Below are positions 5,572 to 8,037 of a stretch of DNA of 8,037 bases, piece by piece. The notes below the pieces were generated by a model. The model was not told the DNA's origin. It worked only from the letters and a program-made list of their open reading frames with translations, and searched no databases. Numbering within the stretch: the stretch's first letter is position 1; each line of letters begins with the position of its first letter. Made by a program: the position numbers and the translations under genes. The stretch comes from Elusimicrobia bacterium CG03_land_8_20_14_0_80_50_18 (GTDB lineage: Bacteria > CG03): NCBI GenBank assembly GCA_002780705.1, contig PEUP01000034.1, forward strand, positions 1 through 8,037, read 5' to 3'.

Positions 5572-6162
5572 ATGAGTCATTTTAAGCCGGGCCACAAGCC
5601 TGTCATTATCCTTGCTTCCAAGTCGCCGAGACGCTGTGCACTGCTGAAAAAGGCGGGACTGGAATTCTCTGTCATTCCCAGCGCTTACGATGAGGAAACG
5701 GGCCTTGATATGGAGCCCGGAAAGCTGGCGGAACATCTTGCTCTCAAAAAAGCGGAGGATATCGCCTCCTACAACACGGCCGCGCTTGCCATAGGGGCGG
5801 ACACCATTGTTGTCGTTGACGGAAGGGTTCTGGGGCAGCCCCGGAACCACGAATCCGCGCGTCAAATGCTTGAAAAGCTCAGCGGGCGGGCTCACAGCGT
5901 GATAAGCGCCTATGCGCTGGTGTGCCCCGAGAAGGGCATAAAAAAAGTGCGCTCGGCAGCGACAAAAGTTTATTTCCGTGAACTTTCTGCCAGTGAAATA
6001 GACGCCTACATAAAAAGCGGAGAGCCGATGGACAAGGCGGGCGCTTATGCGATACAGGGCGGCGCAGCCTCATTCGTTGAAAAAATAGACGGGGATTACT
6101 ATAATGTGGTCGGCCTGCCGGTGGGCGAAGTGATGAGAGATCTGAAAGAGATGGGTTACTGA
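5572..6162 (+). CDS. maf: Maf family nucleoside triphosphate pyrophosphatase
   Basis: A 196-residue cytoplasmic enzyme that hydrolyses non-canonical or pyrimidine nucleoside triphosphates to monophosphate and pyrophosphate. Key motifs are ILASKSPRR (13-21, phosphate binding), GADT (76-79, with the catalytic Asp77), GQP (88-90), and EPMDKAGAYAIQG (151-163, Lys155 and Gln162). The length is usual for the family. The conserved DKAGAYAIQG block resembles the dTTP/UTP-type (YhdE/BsMaf) branch rather than the m7GTP-type YceF branch; this sub-assignment is an inference. It begins 31 bases after the glycosyltransferase stop, with no close Shine-Dalgarno site (an AGGA lies about 17 bases upstream), and probably shares the operon transcript. 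Confidence 0.95.
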   Translation: MSHFKPGHKPVIILASKSPRRCALLKKAGLEFSVIPSAYDEETGLDMEPGKLAEHLALKKAEDIASYNTAALAIGADTIVVVDGRVLGQPRNHESARQMLEKLSGRAHSVISAYALVCPEKGIKKVRSAATKVYFRELSASEIDAYIKSGEPMDKAGAYAIQGGAASFVEKIDGDYYNVVGLPVGEVMRDLKEMGY

Positions 6163-6171
6163 GGGTGAGTG

Positions 6172-6984
6172 ATGAAGACGATAATTTATTATTTTTCCGG
6201 CACGGGTAATTCTCTCAAAACAGCCTGCGACCTGGCCCTGCAGTTGGCGGACACTGAGTTTTTCACTGACCGGACGGAGGTTTTTCCCATGGCGAGGGCG
6301 GGAGAAGCGGATGTTTCCGCCGACAGGATAGGCATGGTCTTTCCCGTTTATATGTCCGGGCCGCCTCTGATTGTTTCCGGCTTTGTTAAAAAACTCGCCG
6401 CCGCCGAAGGATGGCTGAACGAAACGGGCAAATATATTTTTGCCGTCGCCACGCACGGCGGAAACCCCGGCGGCGCGCTCAAAATGCTCTATAACGACAT
6501 GCGCAAAAACGGCCTTTCTCTGGATGCCGCTTTTAATGTCGCCATGCCGGGAAACTACACGCCCCTTTACGGAGCGCTCTCCGGAGAAAAACAGAACGCG
6601 CTGTTCGTCAGGGCGGATGAAAAACTGCGGGAAATATCCGCGCGCGTCCTCTCGGGTGAAAGGGGATATTTTGAATTCTCAAATTTTTTCGTCAACGCCG
6701 TCTCGTCTTTCTTTTACGGCCTGATGTCGCCCAGAATACCGGGAATGGACAAGAAATTTTTCGCGGACGGGCGCTGCGATTCCTGCGGGATCTGCGCGAA
6801 AGTCTGTCCGGTTGACAACATAAAGATGCTCAAAGGCAAGCCCTCCTGGAATCACAAATGCCAGCAGTGCATGGCCTGTCTTCACTGGTGCCCGAAGGAA
6901 GCCATCCAGTACGGAAAGATGACAAGGGGCAGGAGGCGTTATCATCATCCCCTCATAAAGCTGAACGAGATAATACAGAAATGA
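6172..6984 (+). CDS. EFR1-type protein: flavodoxin-like domain plus two [4Fe-4S] ferredoxin motifs
   Basis: A 270-residue cytoplasmic redox protein. The N-terminal flavodoxin-like domain begins MKTIIYYFSGTGNS, where FSGTGNS (8-14) is the FMN-phosphate loop, followed by VFPVYMSGPP and ATHGGNPGGAL. The C-terminal part has two complete cluster motifs, C202-x2-C205-x2-C208-x3-C212-P and C230-x2-C233-x2-C236-x3-C240-P. This matches the EFR1 'ferrodoxin' family, whose electron partners are mostly unknown. Start choice: a GTG at 6169 is in frame, but GAGGG at 6161-6165 lies 6 bases before the ATG at 6172, so the ATG is preferred. The gap to the Maf stop is only 9 bases and the gene overlaps the next by 4 bases, so the three are surely co-transcribed. 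Confidence 0.93.
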   Translation: MKTIIYYFSGTGNSLKTACDLALQLADTEFFTDRTEVFPMARAGEADVSADRIGMVFPVYMSGPPLIVSGFVKKLAAAEGWLNETGKYIFAVATHGGNPGGALKMLYNDMRKNGLSLDAAFNVAMPGNYTPLYGALSGEKQNALFVRADEKLREISARVLSGERGYFEFSNFFVNAVSSFFYGLMSPRIPGMDKKFFADGRCDSCGICAKVCPVDNIKMLKGKPSWNHKCQQCMACLHWCPKEAIQYGKMTRGRRRYHHPLIKLNEIIQK

Positions 6985-7868
6985 ACAGCGAGGAGAAAAC
7001 AAAGCTCGGCCTCGCGGAAGGCTGGATGTCAATAGGACTCAATGCCTTGCTCTTCGGCGCGAAATACGCCGCCGGCGTCAGCTCCGCATCGGCCGCCATC
7101 AAAACCGACGCGTGGCACACACTTTCGGACTCGGTCACATCCGCCATAGTCGTGTTCAGCTTCTGGTTCGCCGCTCACAAGGCCGACAGGAAACATCCTT
7201 TCGGCCACGGCGGGGCGGAGTCAATAGGGGCGGTGATAATAGCGACGCTCCTTGCGGTGGTTGCCTTCGGCTGTCTCAAAGAATCTTTTGTGAAGATCAC
7301 TTCCGGCTCACATCCCGATTATCCCCTCTGGGCGATATGGATAGTCGGTCTATCCATAATCGTAAAAGAAGCCATGGCGCGATTCGCTTTCTGGGCGGGA
7401 GATAAAACCGGCAGCGCGGCGCTGCGCGCCGACGGCTGGCATCACAGGAGTGACGCGGTCACATCCGCGCTGGTTCTGCTCAGCATCCTCATCTGCGGAA
7501 CATTCGCCCTTATTGACGGACTCGTGGGTATAGCGATAGCGCTATTTATATTTCACGCCGCCTACGCGATCATCAAAGATGTGTCCGGCTCCATTCTGGG
7601 GGCTGCTCCGTCAAATGAGATAAAAGACAGAATAACGGCCGTGGTGAAAGCTCAAAGCGGCGAGAGCGCCGGCATTCATCATCTGCACATACACCGTTAC
7701 GGGGATCACATAGAGGCGACTTTCCATATGCGTTTTGCTCCGGGGATAAGCCTGGCCGAGGCGCACGAGAGGGCGACCGGAATAGAAAACGCCGTCAGGG
7801 ACGAACTGGGCATAGAACCGACGATACACATAGAGCCCCAAATGGAAAGTGAGGGTCGCGCGCGATGA
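6981..7868 (+). CDS. Cation diffusion facilitator (CDF) metal transporter
   Basis: A 295-residue inner-membrane antiporter that should export divalent metal ions such as Zn2+ in exchange for protons. The start is the ATG at 6981, which overlaps the preceding stop (ATGA); the frame is open further upstream, but that would overlap the ferredoxin domain by more than 100 bases. Membrane segments lie at about 17-35, 48-65, 82-100, 115-133, 158-175 and 177-195. Transport-site ligands are H46 and D50 in DAWHTLSD, and H154 and D158 in GWHHRSD, a two-His two-Asp set typical of zinc-selective members, so zinc is the best guess. The conserved HPFGHGGAE (72-80) follows segment 2. The cytoplasmic C-terminal dimerisation domain (from about 205) is histidine-rich (GIHHLHIHRYGDH), consistent with metal sensing. 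Confidence 0.95.
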   Translation: MNSEEKTKLGLAEGWMSIGLNALLFGAKYAAGVSSASAAIKTDAWHTLSDSVTSAIVVFSFWFAAHKADRKHPFGHGGAESIGAVIIATLLAVVAFGCLKESFVKITSGSHPDYPLWAIWIVGLSIIVKEAMARFAFWAGDKTGSAALRADGWHHRSDAVTSALVLLSILICGTFALIDGLVGIAIALFIFHAAYAIIKDVSGSILGAAPSNEIKDRITAVVKAQSGESAGIHHLHIHRYGDHIEATFHMRFAPGISLAEAHERATGIENAVRDELGIEPTIHIEPQMESEGRAR

Positions 7869-8011
7869 AACCTTTAGAGCGGAGGTCTAAAAAGGCGCTG
7901 TTGAAAATTATCAAAGGTTTTGAGGGTTTTCCCGACGGCAATCCCAATCCCGTCTTCAGAATATCCGCGGACAGGGTAATTTTATACTGCAAGGCGTTTT
8001 CGCCAAAATAA
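7865..8011 (+). CDS. Small uncharacterised 48-residue protein
   Basis: An open frame from ATG 7865 to TAA 8009-8011, starting with a 4-base ATGA overlap with the CDF stop, the same coupling as the gene before it. GAGGG at 7851-7855 lies 9 to 10 bases upstream as a fair Shine-Dalgarno site. The product is basic at its start (MKPLERRSKKALLKIIKGF), followed by a Gly/Pro/Asn-rich turn (DGNPNPVF) and a short hydrophobic stretch (ADRVILYCKAF). There is no signal peptide or long membrane segment, and I recognise no family. The overlap and Shine-Dalgarno support a real gene, but the short length leaves room for chance, or for a truncated remnant of a longer gene. Confidence 0.5.
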   Translation: MKPLERRSKKALLKIIKGFEGFPDGNPNPVFRISADRVILYCKAFSPK

Positions 8012-8037
8012 ATTTCAATAAAGCATAGTCTGTCCGC

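Noticed and set aside
6858..6980. N-terminal extension of the CDF transporter to 6858
   Set aside because: It would overlap the second iron-sulphur motif of the preceding gene; the ATGA overlap at 6981 gives the normal CDF N-terminus.

Overview
The window (8,037 bases, mixed GC with AT-rich spacers) is a compact bacterial chromosome segment. Two exported proteins, one a likely outer-membrane beta-barrel, point to a Gram-negative organism. No rRNA, tRNA, CRISPR array, transposase or phage gene is visible. The lineage cannot be fixed from sequence alone. Several first genes lie 6 to 9 bases behind sigma-70-like -10 boxes and lack a Shine-Dalgarno site, which suggests frequent leaderless transcription.

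Left part (1-2448): the last codons of an upstream gene, then an HI0933/YhiN-family FAD flavoprotein (26-1273, +). Facing it is a secreted, probably outer-membrane beta-barrel protein of unknown role (1366-2448, -). The 92-base gap between them holds weak terminator-like hairpins.

Middle part (2449-4409): a divergent promoter region with two small dyads leads into an exported zinc metalloenzyme of the phospholipase C / S1-P1 nuclease superfamily (2556-3464, +) that has all nine metal-ligand positions. Next comes a DXD-type glycosyltransferase (3509-4275, +) broken by a -1 frameshift just before its active-site motif. A short repeat with core GGGGACGTCC occurs on both sides of this gene pair. 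One cluster lies inside the signal-peptide coding region of the zinc enzyme, in frame, adding 19 codons. The other follows the glycosyltransferase stop codon and forms a strong terminator-like hairpin.

Right part (4410-8011): a tight co-directional operon of a GT-B (GT4-like) glycosyltransferase, a Maf nucleotide pyrophosphatase, an EFR1-type flavodoxin/ferredoxin protein, a CDF metal-cation exporter and an uncharacterised 48-residue protein. The last three are joined by two 4-base ATGA overlaps. The two glycosyltransferases suggest surface-glycan synthesis. The other operon members look like housekeeping and stress functions with no obvious shared pathway.

The most interesting points are the in-frame repeat insertion in the signal peptide, the hairpin and tandem form of the same repeat 1.7 kb away, the recurring leaderless promoter layout, and the frameshift at the glycosyltransferase active site.
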